The notes under the pieces were generated by a model that saw only the letters and a list, made by a program, of their open reading frames with translations, did not search any database and had not been told where the DNA came from. A program made the translations under genes and the position numbers. 64,000 nucleotides of DNA from Candidatus Coprousia avicola (GTDB taxonomy: Bacteria > Actinomycetota > Coriobacteriia > Coriobacteriales > Coriobacteriaceae), in assembly GCA_018715125.1 (NCBI GenBank), contig DVMF01000056.1:25815-89814 (forward strand). Direction: 5' to 3'. The first letter of the stretch is position 1. Every line of letters starts with the position of its first letter. Of the stretch, positions 13,161 to 21,503 are shown in pieces.

Positions 13161-13262
13161 AGGTGACAGTCGGCAATCTCAGAGAGAGGGGTTGAGCAGA
13201 ACTGGTTCCCCCTCTGCAGAATTGGACGGCAGGCTGGCGGCAGGCAGCTTTGGGCGCCCTAT

Positions 13263-14255
13263 CTAAGTCCGGTTTCCCCGTGGCTCACCGTCCTGCGCAT
13301 CCTCGGTGCGCTGCGCGTCCGCGTGCAGCTGGCATCGCAGTACCTCAACGTACGCCCGTGCCCGCTCGCCGTCACCACGCTCCACCAACATGCCGAGGGT
13401 TTGCAGGTGATTGCGCGCGTCGTGCCGGAAGCGCGCGGCGCGCTCGCCTTCGGTATTCATGGCGCGCGCGGTCTTCACATACAGCTCGAGCTGGTTTGAC
13501 AGGGAGCGTGTCCGTTCGCGTTCGTGCTGAAGGCGCAGATACCGCTTGAAAGAGAGGATCGCCGCTAAGTCCGACGCCACACAGGTGCCGGCGAGAACAA
13601 GGGCGCATGCCACCCAAGGGAAAGGAATGGGCTGGGGATTGCTGCCAAAGAACAGGATGTAGAGCGCGGCGAGTGGAAAAGCCTGCGCGAGGAAGAACCA
13701 GGCGAAGCCTGACCTGGATCGCGTGCTGCGCACGGGCATCGTCCAGAAGGCAGCGGGCGATGCGGATTCGCCATCGTCTGCCCGTGCGGAGAACACCCGT
13801 TTGAGGACGGCCGCTGCTCCGAGGGCGATGGCGAAGGCAGCAAGGCGCGCCGCGAGCTCGCCGATATGGGTTGTACCCTGCTCTGATAGCGAAAGGCCGA
13901 AGACGCTGTAGAGTGCCATGCAGGCTATCTCGGTGAGTAGCTGGGCCGTGATGAGAACGGATGCAGCCACGATGCGCGTGAGGTAGGGCGCATTCCACCA
14001 CAGAAACGGGACGAGAGCGTAGTCTGCCACGTACCACGCGAGGCGTACGGGGATGCCGGGATCGGTCATCAGGATGAGGTTCCCGACAGCCCACATGACG
14101 GCGAAGCAGATCCAATACCCCGCCCTGCTTCTGGGTGGCAGCACCCATACGGCGAGGGCGTGGTAGAGGAGGTCGAACAGAAAGTACTTGATCAGTAGGT
14201 TCAATGCGCCGATTACCGGGGCAAGGCGGTCGGCGATGAGCGGGAGCATGTCCAT
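13263..14255 (-). CDS. Membrane sensor with His-box but no ATPase domain (Agr-like)
   Basis: This 330-residue protein has about six to seven hydrophobic segments (residues 1-220), a helical linker, and then a phosphoacceptor box with His278 in ARFRHDARNHLQ, typical of AgrC/HPK10 kinases. The chain ends 52 residues after this His, where a GHKL ATPase domain would normally begin; no N-box or G-box is present. It starts immediately after the TAG stop of the ATPase-bearing gene (TAGATG), so the two are translationally coupled. It is the last of the four-gene operon. The likely role is a sensor/phosphoacceptor subunit phosphorylated in trans by the neighbouring protein. Family and missing domain are visible; the trans mechanism is inferred. 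Confidence 0.85.
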   Translation of the reverse strand: MDMLPLIADRLAPVIGALNLLIKYFLFDLLYHALAVWVLPPRSRAGYWICFAVMWAVGNLILMTDPGIPVRLAWYVADYALVPFLWWNAPYLTRIVAASVLITAQLLTEIACMALYSVFGLSLSEQGTTHIGELAARLAAFAIALGAAAVLKRVFSARADDGESASPAAFWTMPVRSTRSRSGFAWFFLAQAFPLAALYILFFGSNPQPIPFPWVACALVLAGTCVASDLAAILSFKRYLRLQHERERTRSLSNQLELYVKTARAMNTEGERAARFRHDARNHLQTLGMLVERGDGERARAYVEVLRCQLHADAQRTEDAQDGEPRGNRT

Positions 14256-15257
14256 CTAGAGCCTCCAGATGGCGCTCGACTTGAAGGTGCTGCCATCCTG
14301 CGTACAGGAGAGGTCGCCCGCGTGGCGCTCCACGATCTCGCGCATGATGGAGAGGCCGAGGCCATGGCGCGGCAGGGTTCCCGCATCGTCATGTGCGGGG
14401 TGGGGCGCGCCTTCGGTGGTCGCAGCGTCCGCGTGCTGGGCGTCGACGTCGGCTTGCGGCGCTTGCTGCGTCTTGCGCGGGGCGGCAAGTCCCGGGGCGG
14501 CGCAGCTGTTCTCGACCTCGAGCAAGAAGTGCCCGTGAGCGGGATGGGCACGAAGGCGTATCCACCGGGCGCCTTCGGGCACCGCGGCGCAGGCGTTGAT
14601 GGCGTTGTCGAGCGCGTTGGCAAACAGGGCGCAGAGCTCTACGTCGGGCGTGGTGAGGTCGTCGGGCACCTCGGCCTCGATGGTGAGGTCGATGTTCTGC
14701 TCGCGGCACCAGAGGTCTTTAGCGGCGAGCAGCGCGTCGACCACCGGGTGCTGGCAGCGCCTGCCCTGGGGCGTCCGCACCGCGTGTACGGCCCCCGCAA
14801 GGTGCGCTTGCGCCGAGGCCGCATCGCCCGCGTCGAGCGCCTCCTCCACGCCGGCGAGCTCGGCGTCCAGCTCGGTGCGGATGCGGGCGGCCTCGCGTTG
14901 CGTCTGCTGCATGAGGAGGACATAATGCTCCTGCGCCGCCACCTGGTCCTCAAGGAGGGCTGCGCGCTCCGCCTCGATGTCTGCCCGCTCCGCGTCGAGC
15001 AGGCTTTTGAAGAACATCGGGTTGAGCGCGGCGCAGATGATGCCCGTCACCGCGGCGAGAAACGCGATGAGGTTCCAGTGGACAAAGTAGGGCCGCAACA
15101 TGAAGGAGCAGATCACAAAAGCGATCTGGCTCAAGGGCATGAGCAGGTTGACGATCCGGCGGGAGAGGGGCAGCGTGCGCAGAAGGCGCCACAGGTAGGC
15201 GGCGGAGCAGCACAACGCCACCACTGCCCCCGCCCCCAGCGCAACGATTGCGGTCAT
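14256..15257 (-). CDS. GHKL ATPase subunit with degenerate His-box (Agr-like)
   Basis: This 333-residue protein has three membrane segments (about 1-85), a helical linker, and a DHp-like region in which the segment RIRTELDAELAG (125-136) aligns without gaps to RFRHDARNHLQT of its neighbour, with Thr128 replacing the phosphoacceptor His. A GHKL ATPase domain follows: N-box ELCALFANALDNAINAC at 207-223 and G-box RHGLGLSIMREIV at 297-309. An Ala/Pro-rich insert of about 40 residues lies in the ATP-lid region (252-295). Its ATG overlaps the upstream stop as ATGA. It should bind ATP but cannot autophosphorylate on the usual His, so it likely phosphorylates one or both flanking His-box proteins. 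Confidence 0.85.
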   Translation of the reverse strand: MTAIVALGAGAVVALCCSAAYLWRLLRTLPLSRRIVNLLMPLSQIAFVICSFMLRPYFVHWNLIAFLAAVTGIICAALNPMFFKSLLDAERADIEAERAALLEDQVAAQEHYVLLMQQTQREAARIRTELDAELAGVEEALDAGDAASAQAHLAGAVHAVRTPQGRRCQHPVVDALLAAKDLWCREQNIDLTIEAEVPDDLTTPDVELCALFANALDNAINACAAVPEGARWIRLRAHPAHGHFLLEVENSCAAPGLAAPRKTQQAPQADVDAQHADAATTEGAPHPAHDDAGTLPRHGLGLSIMREIVERHAGDLSCTQDGSTFKSSAIWRL

Positions 15258-16165
15258 GCGCGCTCGCCTTCTGTCGACAACGCCTGCCGCAGCTCGGCCG
15301 CATAGGAGGCGGCGCGCGTTATCTGACCGCTTTCGATCAGCGCCATGAGCGCTTGCAGGTGGTTGCGCTCGTCGTGCCTGAAGCGCGCGGCGCGTCCCGC
15401 CTCCTCTCTCATGGCATCTACGGCGGCGAGATGCGTGTCGAGCTGTCGTTCGAGGTGGGTGGCATGCGTTCGGGCGCGCTCAGCCGCCGCGAAGCGCTTC
15501 CAGGAGGCGAGGGCTATGACATCGACCGCAAAGCACGCGGCAATAAGCGCCACCATGATGAGGTAGACGCGGGGATCGTTGTTGCGATAGGTCATGAGCA
15601 GGAGGGTTGCCTGCGCGATAAAGATGAACTGCATGAGGAAGAACAGCAGGTACGAGCGCCCATGCTGCCGCGTGCCTGCAAGGCGCCCTGCGCGATGCGG
15701 GCGCTGCGGGAAGCCGAGGCTCTGCCCAAGCGTGCGGGCGATCACACGTGCGGCGACGCGGCCCATCACGAGGAAGAGGGCGATGTTGCAGCAGCGAACT
15801 ACGAAAAACTCAAGTCCTCCGGTATCGCGATCGAGGGGGATGCCGAGGCAGGCGAAGACAAGGCCGGTCGTCATCTCGAACAGAAATTCGAAAAACAGCA
15901 GAAGGATTGCGCAGACGAAGCGATGTGCACGAGGTGCCTTCCAAAACAGATACGGAAGGATGGCGTAGTTGACGAGGTACCCGGTGATGTTCCAGACGTT
16001 CATGGAGACGGGGCTGGCACATGCAAGGGAGATAAAGGGCATCACGCCTACGGAGAGCGCCAGAAACGGTAGGGGGCGGGGCATCGGGAGGAGCCAGATG
16101 GCAACGATGCCGAGCGCGGCGTTGACACCATACAGGGCGATGAGGTTGAGTGCGTGAAGAACCAT
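15254..16165 (-). CDS. Membrane sensor with His-box but no ATPase domain (Agr-like), paralogue
   Basis: This 303-residue protein has several hydrophobic segments over residues 1-210, a helical linker, and His264 in AARFRHDERNHLQAL. It ends 39 residues after that His, with no ATPase domain. It shares its layout with the product of the gene at 13263, so the operon has two His-box sensors flanking one ATPase protein. It begins four bases after the response-regulator stop and ends in an ATGA overlap with the ATPase gene. It may sense a peptide or lipid signal as AgrC does, but no AgrD or AgrB gene is visible nearby. Confidence 0.85.
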   Translation of the reverse strand: MVLHALNLIALYGVNAALGIVAIWLLPMPRPLPFLALSVGVMPFISLACASPVSMNVWNITGYLVNYAILPYLFWKAPRAHRFVCAILLLFFEFLFEMTTGLVFACLGIPLDRDTGGLEFFVVRCCNIALFLVMGRVAARVIARTLGQSLGFPQRPHRAGRLAGTRQHGRSYLLFFLMQFIFIAQATLLLMTYRNNDPRVYLIMVALIAACFAVDVIALASWKRFAAAERARTHATHLERQLDTHLAAVDAMREEAGRAARFRHDERNHLQALMALIESGQITRAASYAAELRQALSTEGERA

Positions 16166-16169
16166 GGTG

Positions 16170-16931
16170 TTACCGGCGCGCTTCGCGGATATGGGCGAAC
16201 AGCGCGTCGCGTACGGCGGCGCGCATACGGCGGCTCACGGGGACGGCATCGCCCGTGGCGAGGGTGATGGAGGTGGCGTCGAGGGCGCTCACCGCATCGA
16301 GGTTTACCGCGAAGCTCTGGTGCGTGCGGACAAAGTGCGCGGGAAGTTGCCGCAGCAGGTCCCCGAGCTTGATGTAGGCCTCGATGGTTTCCGTTGCCGT
16401 GTGGATGCGCACCAGATGAAGGTTGCTTTCCAAATATAGGATCTCAGCGGGGCGGATGACGCGCTCGGCGCCCCGGACGCGCAAGGTCAAGGGTGTCTCG
16501 ACGGCGCGCTGGCGGGCGGCGAGGGCCAGGTCGACCGCACAGGAGACGTCGGAGGCCGTAAAGGGCTTGGCAAGGTATGCGGCATGGGGCGTGCGGTATA
16601 CCTGCGTATGGAAGGAATCGTAGCCGCTCACGTAGATGACCTGCGTTTGCGCCCCGGGTGCGAAGAGCTGCGCCACCGCGTCGATGCCGGCGGGCTGCGG
16701 GGCATCCGGGGTGCCCGATGCAGGGGCTGCGGGATCCAGCACGATGTCTACAAAGGCGAGGTCCGGCTCGTAGCCCGTATCGAGGCGCGCGGCGAGGGCG
16801 CTGGCGGTGGGGAAGCGAGAGATCTCCCAGACGGGCCCGGGCCCCGCGGTGGCGGGGCGGCAGCGCTCGAGCGCCTGCGCCAGCGCCTCCGCGTCTTCGG
16901 CTTGGTCGTCTACGATGGCTACGCGATACAC
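16170..16931 (-). CDS. LytTR-family response regulator
   Basis: This cytoplasmic DNA-binding regulator has 253 residues from the GTG at 16931. The receiver domain (about 1-130) has the acidic pair in VAIVDDQ, phosphoacceptor Asp in FVDIVLD, and the conserved Lys in AKPFTASD. The C-terminal LytTR domain (about 145-250) has ILYLESNLHLVRIHT and FVRTHQSFAVNL, typical of AgrA/VirR/LytR proteins. I chose GTG because GGGGAGG stands six bases before it; an in-frame ATG at 16964 is possible and lies right after a TATAAT box, which would make a leaderless message. It is the first gene of the sensor operon and presumably its output. Confidence 0.9.
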   Translation of the reverse strand: MYRVAIVDDQAEDAEALAQALERCRPATAGPGPVWEISRFPTASALAARLDTGYEPDLAFVDIVLDPAAPASGTPDAPQPAGIDAVAQLFAPGAQTQVIYVSGYDSFHTQVYRTPHAAYLAKPFTASDVSCAVDLALAARQRAVETPLTLRVRGAERVIRPAEILYLESNLHLVRIHTATETIEAYIKLGDLLRQLPAHFVRTHQSFAVNLDAVSALDATSITLATGDAVPVSRRMRAAVRDALFAHIREARR

Positions 16932-17233
16932 GCGGTCCCTCCCCGATTGCCCCCGGCTCATCATTCAATCCATTATAGGGGCCCGCGCGGAGGCGTTACT
17001 ATCGCCGAATATGCGCAACGACATACCGGATATGCACCGCCCCATTCCGTTCAGTGCTCGAGGTATGCGGGCTCGACCCAGCCGCAGAGCCTGCGAGGCC
17101 TGGTTTGTGGCGGTGGGCACGGGCTCGTGGCGCCGCACCACGTTGCCATCGCGTGACCGGAGGGCTCCACCTGCGCCGCAACACGCACCTTACGTATAAT
17201 GGTGCGGATTGACCGACGGAAGGGAAGTCCCCC
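16932..17233. other. Divergent promoter region between sensor operon and gatCAB
   Basis: On the minus strand a TATAAT box (about 16971-16976) lies just upstream of the regulator gene. On the plus strand TATAAT at 17195-17200 is well placed for gatC. Neither has a good -35 box. I see no LytTR-type direct repeats with confidence. Confidence 0.5.
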
Positions 17234-17542
17234 ATGGCACTTACCAACGACGACGTGCTCGGCATCGCCGATTACGCGCGCATTGCGCTTGAGGGCGACG
17301 AGCTCGCCCAGATGACGGCGTACATGAACGACGCCGTGGCGATGCTCGAGCCCGTGCTCGCCTATAACCTGCCCGATGTGGAGCCCACGTTCCACCCCAT
17401 CGGGGACCTGTCGAACGTCATGCGCGTCGACGCGGTAGCCCCCGAGCGCGACCTCGCGCGCGAGACGGCGCTCGCCAATGCGGCATCTGCAAAGGGAGAC
17501 AGCTTCCGCGTCCCCTCGATTCTGGGAGAGGGTGAGGCCTAA
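17234..17542 (+). CDS. gatC: Asp-tRNA(Asn)/Glu-tRNA(Gln) amidotransferase subunit C
   Basis: This 102-residue subunit stabilises the GatA-GatB interface in the transamidosome that converts Glu-tRNA(Gln) to Gln-tRNA(Gln), and Asp-tRNA(Asn) to Asn-tRNA(Asn). The family pattern is visible in DVLGIADYARIALEGDE near the start and in FRVPSIL at the C-terminus. The ATG follows GGAAGGGAAG. Its TAA is immediately followed by the gatA ATG with no spacer, and gatB overlaps gatA, so the three are one operon. Identification rests on both sequence and gene order. Confidence 0.95.
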   Translation: MALTNDDVLGIADYARIALEGDELAQMTAYMNDAVAMLEPVLAYNLPDVEPTFHPIGDLSNVMRVDAVAPERDLARETALANAASAKGDSFRVPSILGEGEA

Positions 17543-19063
17543 ATGGCACGATCGTTTGACGAGCTGACCGCCCAAGAGATTGCTGCGGGCATTGCGGCGG
17601 GGACGTTCAGCGCGGCCGAGGTTACCGCTGCGGCGCTTGACGCCATTGCGGCGCGCGAGACCGAGGTCCAAGCGTTTCTGCAGGTAACGCCCGAACTCGC
17701 CCAGGAGGCGGCAGCCCGCATCGACGCGGCACGCGCCGCCGGCGAGGCGCTGCCCCCGCTCGCGGGCGTGCCCCTGGCCGTCAAGGACAACATGAACCTC
17801 GTGGGCACGCGCACCACCTGCGCCTCGCGCATGCTCGAGACCTACGAGTCGCCCTATACCGCCACCTGCGTGGCGAGGATGCTCGCCGCCGGGTGCATCC
17901 CCGTGGGCAAGGCGAATATGGACGAGTTCGCCTTCGGCTCCTCGACGGACAGCTCCGCCTTCCACCCCACCAACAACCCGTGGGACACCGCGCGCGTGCC
18001 CGGCGGCTCGTCGGGTGGTTCCGCCGCCGCGGTTGCGGCGGGCATGGTGCCGCTCTCGCTCGGTTCGGACACGGGCGGCTCGATCCGCCAGCCTGCGGCG
18101 CTGTGCGGCGTCGTGGGCATGAAGCCCACGTACGGCGCGGTGAGCCGCTACGGCGTCGTCGCCTTTGGTAGCTCGCTCGACCAGGTTGGCCCCTTTGGCC
18201 GCACCGTCGCCGACGTGGCGCTCGCCATGGATGCGCTCGTGTCCGGCGGGCGCGACCCGTATGACTCGACGGCGCAGGACGTCGTCCCGGGCTTTGCCGC
18301 CGCTGCCGCCTCGGCAGAGGACCTCGCCGGCACGCGCATCGGTCTGGTGCCAGCGTTTATGGAGGCAGAGGGCCTGACGGCTGAGGTCCGCACCGGCGTC
18401 GAGCGCGCCGCCTCTGCGCTCGAGGCAGCGGGCGCCGAGCTCGTCGAGGTCGACCTGCCGCACGTTGACGCAGCCATCGCCGCCTATTACGTCATCGGCC
18501 CCGCCGAGGCGTTCTCCAACCTCGCCCGCTTCGACGGTATCCGCTACGGGTACCAGGAGCCCGGCTGCACCAACCTCGCCGACCAGAGCGCCCGCTCGCG
18601 CGCGCACGGCTTTGGCGCGGAGGCCAAGCGCCGGCAGATGCTCGGCGCGTACCTTCTGTCGAGCGGCGTCTACGACCAGTACTACTATGCGGCGCAGAAG
18701 GCGCGCACACTTATCACCGAGGATTACTCCGCTGCGTTTGCCCGGGTGGATGCCATCCTCATGCCGGCGACGCCGCATGCGGCCTTCCGCCATGGGGAGA
18801 TCTCCGATCCCACGCAGATGTACCTTTCGGACATGTACACCATCTCGCTCAACATCGCCGGCAACGGCGGTATCTCGGTGCCGGTGGGGTTGGGCGCGGA
18901 CTCGGGCTTGCCCATGGCGGCCCAGCTCGTGGCGCCGGCGTTTGCCGACGAGCGCCTCATCACGTACGCCGCGGTGATCGAGCGCGCGCTGGGTCGTGCC
19001 GCCGGCGGGTCGGTTCTCGGTGTCGCCCCGGCGTTTGCCGGGAAAGGGGGTGAGCTCCGATGA
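17543..19063 (+). CDS. gatA: Glutamyl/aspartyl-tRNA amidotransferase subunit A
   Basis: This 506-residue amidase subunit releases ammonia from glutamine for tRNA-dependent amidation. The amidase-signature triad is visible: Lys in GVPLAVKDNMN (about residue 79), and the cis-Ser and nucleophile Ser in PGGSSGGSAAAVAAG and SDTGGSIRQPA (about 150-180). The length is slightly above the 480-490 usual for the family. The start codon abuts the gatC stop, and the TGA stop overlaps the gatB ATG. It is a stable cytoplasmic complex subunit with GatB and GatC. Confidence 0.97.
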   Translation: MARSFDELTAQEIAAGIAAGTFSAAEVTAAALDAIAARETEVQAFLQVTPELAQEAAARIDAARAAGEALPPLAGVPLAVKDNMNLVGTRTTCASRMLETYESPYTATCVARMLAAGCIPVGKANMDEFAFGSSTDSSAFHPTNNPWDTARVPGGSSGGSAAAVAAGMVPLSLGSDTGGSIRQPAALCGVVGMKPTYGAVSRYGVVAFGSSLDQVGPFGRTVADVALAMDALVSGGRDPYDSTAQDVVPGFAAAAASAEDLAGTRIGLVPAFMEAEGLTAEVRTGVERAASALEAAGAELVEVDLPHVDAAIAAYYVIGPAEAFSNLARFDGIRYGYQEPGCTNLADQSARSRAHGFGAEAKRRQMLGAYLLSSGVYDQYYYAAQKARTLITEDYSAAFARVDAILMPATPHAAFRHGEISDPTQMYLSDMYTISLNIAGNGGISVPVGLGADSGLPMAAQLVAPAFADERLITYAAVIERALGRAAGGSVLGVAPAFAGKGGELR

Positions 19064-20796
19064 AGGAGCTGTCAGAGGTGCTTGAGGATTGGGAGGCCGT
19101 CATCGGCCTCGAGATCCATACCGAGCTCACGGCGCTCGACACCAAGATGTTCTGCAATTGCAAGCTCACGCATGATGACGAGCCCAACACGCACGTCTGC
19201 CCGGTGTGCCTGGGGCTCCCCGGCGCGCTGCCCGTGCCTAATCGCCGCGCGATCGAGAGCATCGTCAAGGCGGGTATCGCCACCAACTGCGAGATCCAGA
19301 AGCACTCGATGTTCTACCGGAAGCACTACTTCTATCCGGATATGGCCAAGAATTTCCAGACCACGCAGGGGCCCGTCGCCTTCTGCATGCACGGTCACTT
19401 GGACCTCGAGGTCACGGGCCGTGGCGCGGCCGAGCGGCCCGCCTGCGCCTTTGGCGAGGCGGAGGCCGAGAGCCTGGCGTCGGCATCGGCCGGCGCGGTT
19501 GGCCTCTCCGCCGATCTCTCCCGGCGCGCCGACAGTCAGCCTGCGGGTGCGGGAGACGCCTGTGGCGCGACTGGGGCAGACGCCTCTGCGGGTGCGACGG
19601 CGCTCGCCGGGCTCTCCGCCTATGACACGGCGGCGGGAGCCGGCCCGGTGCGCCACGAGGACGGTTCCTACACGGTCCCCATCCGCATCCTGCGCATCCA
19701 TATGGAGGAGGACGCTGCCAAGATGGTGCACGTGGGCGGCGAGGAGGGCCGCATCGGCGGCGCCGCTGAGTCGCTCATCGACTACAACCGCTGCGGCACG
19801 CCGCTCATCGAACTCGTTACCGAGCCCGATCTTCGCACCCCCGAGGAGGCGCGCCTCTTTATGGAGAAGCTCCGCCGCATCTTTGTGACGCTCGGCATCT
19901 CCGACTGCTCCATGGAGAAGGGCTCCATGCGCTGCGACGGCAACGTGAGCCTGCGCCGTCGCGGCGAGCGCACCCTCGGCACCAAGACCGAGCTCAAGAA
20001 CCTCAACTCCTTCAAGGCCCTGCACGACGGCCTCGCCTATGAGATCTGCCGCCAGGCCGAGGTGCTCGAGGAGGGCGGCGAGATCTATCAGGAGACGCGC
20101 CACTGGGAGCCCTCCCGCAAGCGCACGGTCGTCATGCGCACGAAGGAGACGGCGGACGACTACCGGTTCTTCCCCGACCCGGACCTCGCCCCCTTCGACC
20201 TCACCGACGAATTCATCGCGCATTGCGCCGCCGAGATTCCCGAGCTGCCGGATGCCAAGCGCGACCGCTTCGAGCGTGATTTTGGCATCAAGCGCGCCGA
20301 TGCCGAGCAGCTGGCGGGCGATCCCGCCTTGGCGGCGTTCTTCGAGGCTGCGGCAGCGGGGCTTTCCGGCAAGGCCGCCCAGACGGTGGCGAATCTCATC
20401 GTCAACGAGCTCATGGGTTACCTCAACGCCGCCGGGGCAGACGTGACCCTCGAGACGTGCGGCATCGCGCCGGCGCAGGTCGCGTCGCTCGCGGGGTTGC
20501 TGGCCGAGGACGCCATCAGCTCCAACCAGGGTCACGAGGTCTTCCTCCTGATGGCGCAGATGGGCGACGACCCTGCCAAGATCGTGGACGAGCGGGGCAT
20601 GCGCCAGGTGAGCGACACCGCCGCGCTGCAACCGATTGTGGATGCGGTGCTCGCGCGCTGCACCGATCAGGCGCAGCAGTACCGCGACGGCAACCAGAAG
20701 GTGATCGGCTTTTTGGTGGGCCAGTGCATGCGCGAGAGCCGCGGCCAGGGCAACCCCAAGCTCTTTAACGAGCTGTTGCGCGCCTCGCTCTCCTAA
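19060..20796 (+). CDS. gatB: Glutamyl/aspartyl-tRNA amidotransferase subunit B, with an Ala/Gly-rich insertion
   Basis: GatB binds the misacylated tRNA, activates the acyl group with ATP and transfers ammonia. Standard landmarks are VIGLEIHTEL at the start, CPVCLGLPGALP, YFYPDMAKNFQ, RIHMEEDAAKMVH and IDYNRCGTPLIELV, with the tRNA-binding YqeY-like tail at the C-terminus. The protein is 578 residues, against about 475-500 normally. The excess is an Ala/Gly/Ser-rich stretch at about residues 121-200, between HLDLEV and the RIHMEED strand, which looks unstructured and keeps the frame. Its ATG overlaps the gatA stop (ATGA). Confidence 0.96.
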   Translation: MKELSEVLEDWEAVIGLEIHTELTALDTKMFCNCKLTHDDEPNTHVCPVCLGLPGALPVPNRRAIESIVKAGIATNCEIQKHSMFYRKHYFYPDMAKNFQTTQGPVAFCMHGHLDLEVTGRGAAERPACAFGEAEAESLASASAGAVGLSADLSRRADSQPAGAGDACGATGADASAGATALAGLSAYDTAAGAGPVRHEDGSYTVPIRILRIHMEEDAAKMVHVGGEEGRIGGAAESLIDYNRCGTPLIELVTEPDLRTPEEARLFMEKLRRIFVTLGISDCSMEKGSMRCDGNVSLRRRGERTLGTKTELKNLNSFKALHDGLAYEICRQAEVLEEGGEIYQETRHWEPSRKRTVVMRTKETADDYRFFPDPDLAPFDLTDEFIAHCAAEIPELPDAKRDRFERDFGIKRADAEQLAGDPALAAFFEAAAAGLSGKAAQTVANLIVNELMGYLNAAGADVTLETCGIAPAQVASLAGLLAEDAISSNQGHEVFLLMAQMGDDPAKIVDERGMRQVSDTAALQPIVDAVLARCTDQAQQYRDGNQKVIGFLVGQCMRESRGQGNPKLFNELLRASLS

Positions 20797-20883
20797 GCGT
20801 CCCGCGCGCTCTGTGCGCTGATCTTTGTTGCGGTCCGCACCCCGCCCTACGGGTCCGGCTGCCGGCAGCGACGCTTCTCTCGG

Positions 20884-21239
20884 CTGGGTATACGCAAACG
20901 CTCGAGTTGTGTATACCCAGCCGACTTGTGTATACCTAACGAGGGGGTTATTTCTATCCTGCATTAACGTTACCGCAGGTACAGAGATCGCTGTTTCTCG
21001 ACAGGCTCTATTTAGGCGCGAGTTAGGTATACACAAATCAGATAGGTATACGTGAACCGAGGATTTGCGTACACCTAAGTTGGTCAGGCATACGCGGTTT
21101 TATGTATACCAAGGTCGGTCAGGTATACACAAATCGGGCAGCTGCGTATACCTAAGTCGGTCAGGTATACGCAAATCAACAAGTTGCGTATACCTAGGGC
21201 AGAGACGTATACGCACATCGGGAAGTTGCGTATACCTGG
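20884..21239. repeat. GTATAC stem-loop array, copy 2 (five stem-loop units)
   Basis: It has the same architecture as 12881-13160: a first hairpin (20884-20920, CTGGGTATAC / GTATACCCAG), then a long stem with arms near 20924-20940 and 21022-21038 around the conserved core (GGGGGTTATTTCTATCC, AACGTTACCGCAGGTA, GCTGTTTCTCGA). Units follow starting at 21044, 21086, 21121, 21163 and 21205, so three of the four steps are 42 nt. The arms and core are conserved while the loops vary. It lies between gatB and the peptide-transporter operon, in the same orientation as copy 1. Confidence 0.85.
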
Positions 21240-21403
21240 GCCGGGGGAGCTCCCGGATCAGGGGCGGAGCTTGCGCCGAAGGCGTGATCCCCTCCGCGGC
21301 CCTGAATGGGGCCCGCCCCGCAGCGCCCCCGTCGTCCCACCACGCCCCTCAACACCCCGACGGCCCGCCCGCCTGTGTTTCAGAATCGTTTCGAGCCCAT
21401 ATC
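21240..21403. other. Intergenic stretch with no recognised feature
   Basis: G+C-rich sequence between the stem-loop array and the substrate-binding-protein promoter region. I see no open frame with a ribosome binding site and no clear stem-loop. Confidence 0.4.
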
Positions 21404-21423
21404 CACTTTATTTCAGTAAAGTG
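21404..21423. promoter_or_regulatory. Perfect palindrome upstream of the peptide transporter operon
   Basis: CACTTTA and TAAAGTG form a perfect 7-bp inverted repeat with a six-base centre, in an A+T-rich patch about 80 bases before the start of the substrate-binding protein. It is a plausible operator or promoter element; no regulator can be assigned. Confidence 0.4.
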
Positions 21424-21503
21424 CAATTAGGGGTTTGCAGCCCAAGGTGACACTCCATCGAGCTAAAGTACCTCCTACCTCGAACAGATGGAAGGAGTTA
21501 CTC

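Noticed and set aside
12700..13262. Insertion-sequence end or transposase remnant
   Set aside because: No transposase-like frame, no target-site duplication and no inverted terminal repeats beyond the array hairpins are visible.
20884..21239. Small proteins encoded in the GTATAC array
   Set aside because: Short frames through the array (Tyr-, Ile- and Cys-rich) are by-products of repeated GTATAC; they lack ribosome binding sites and their frame is not kept between copies.
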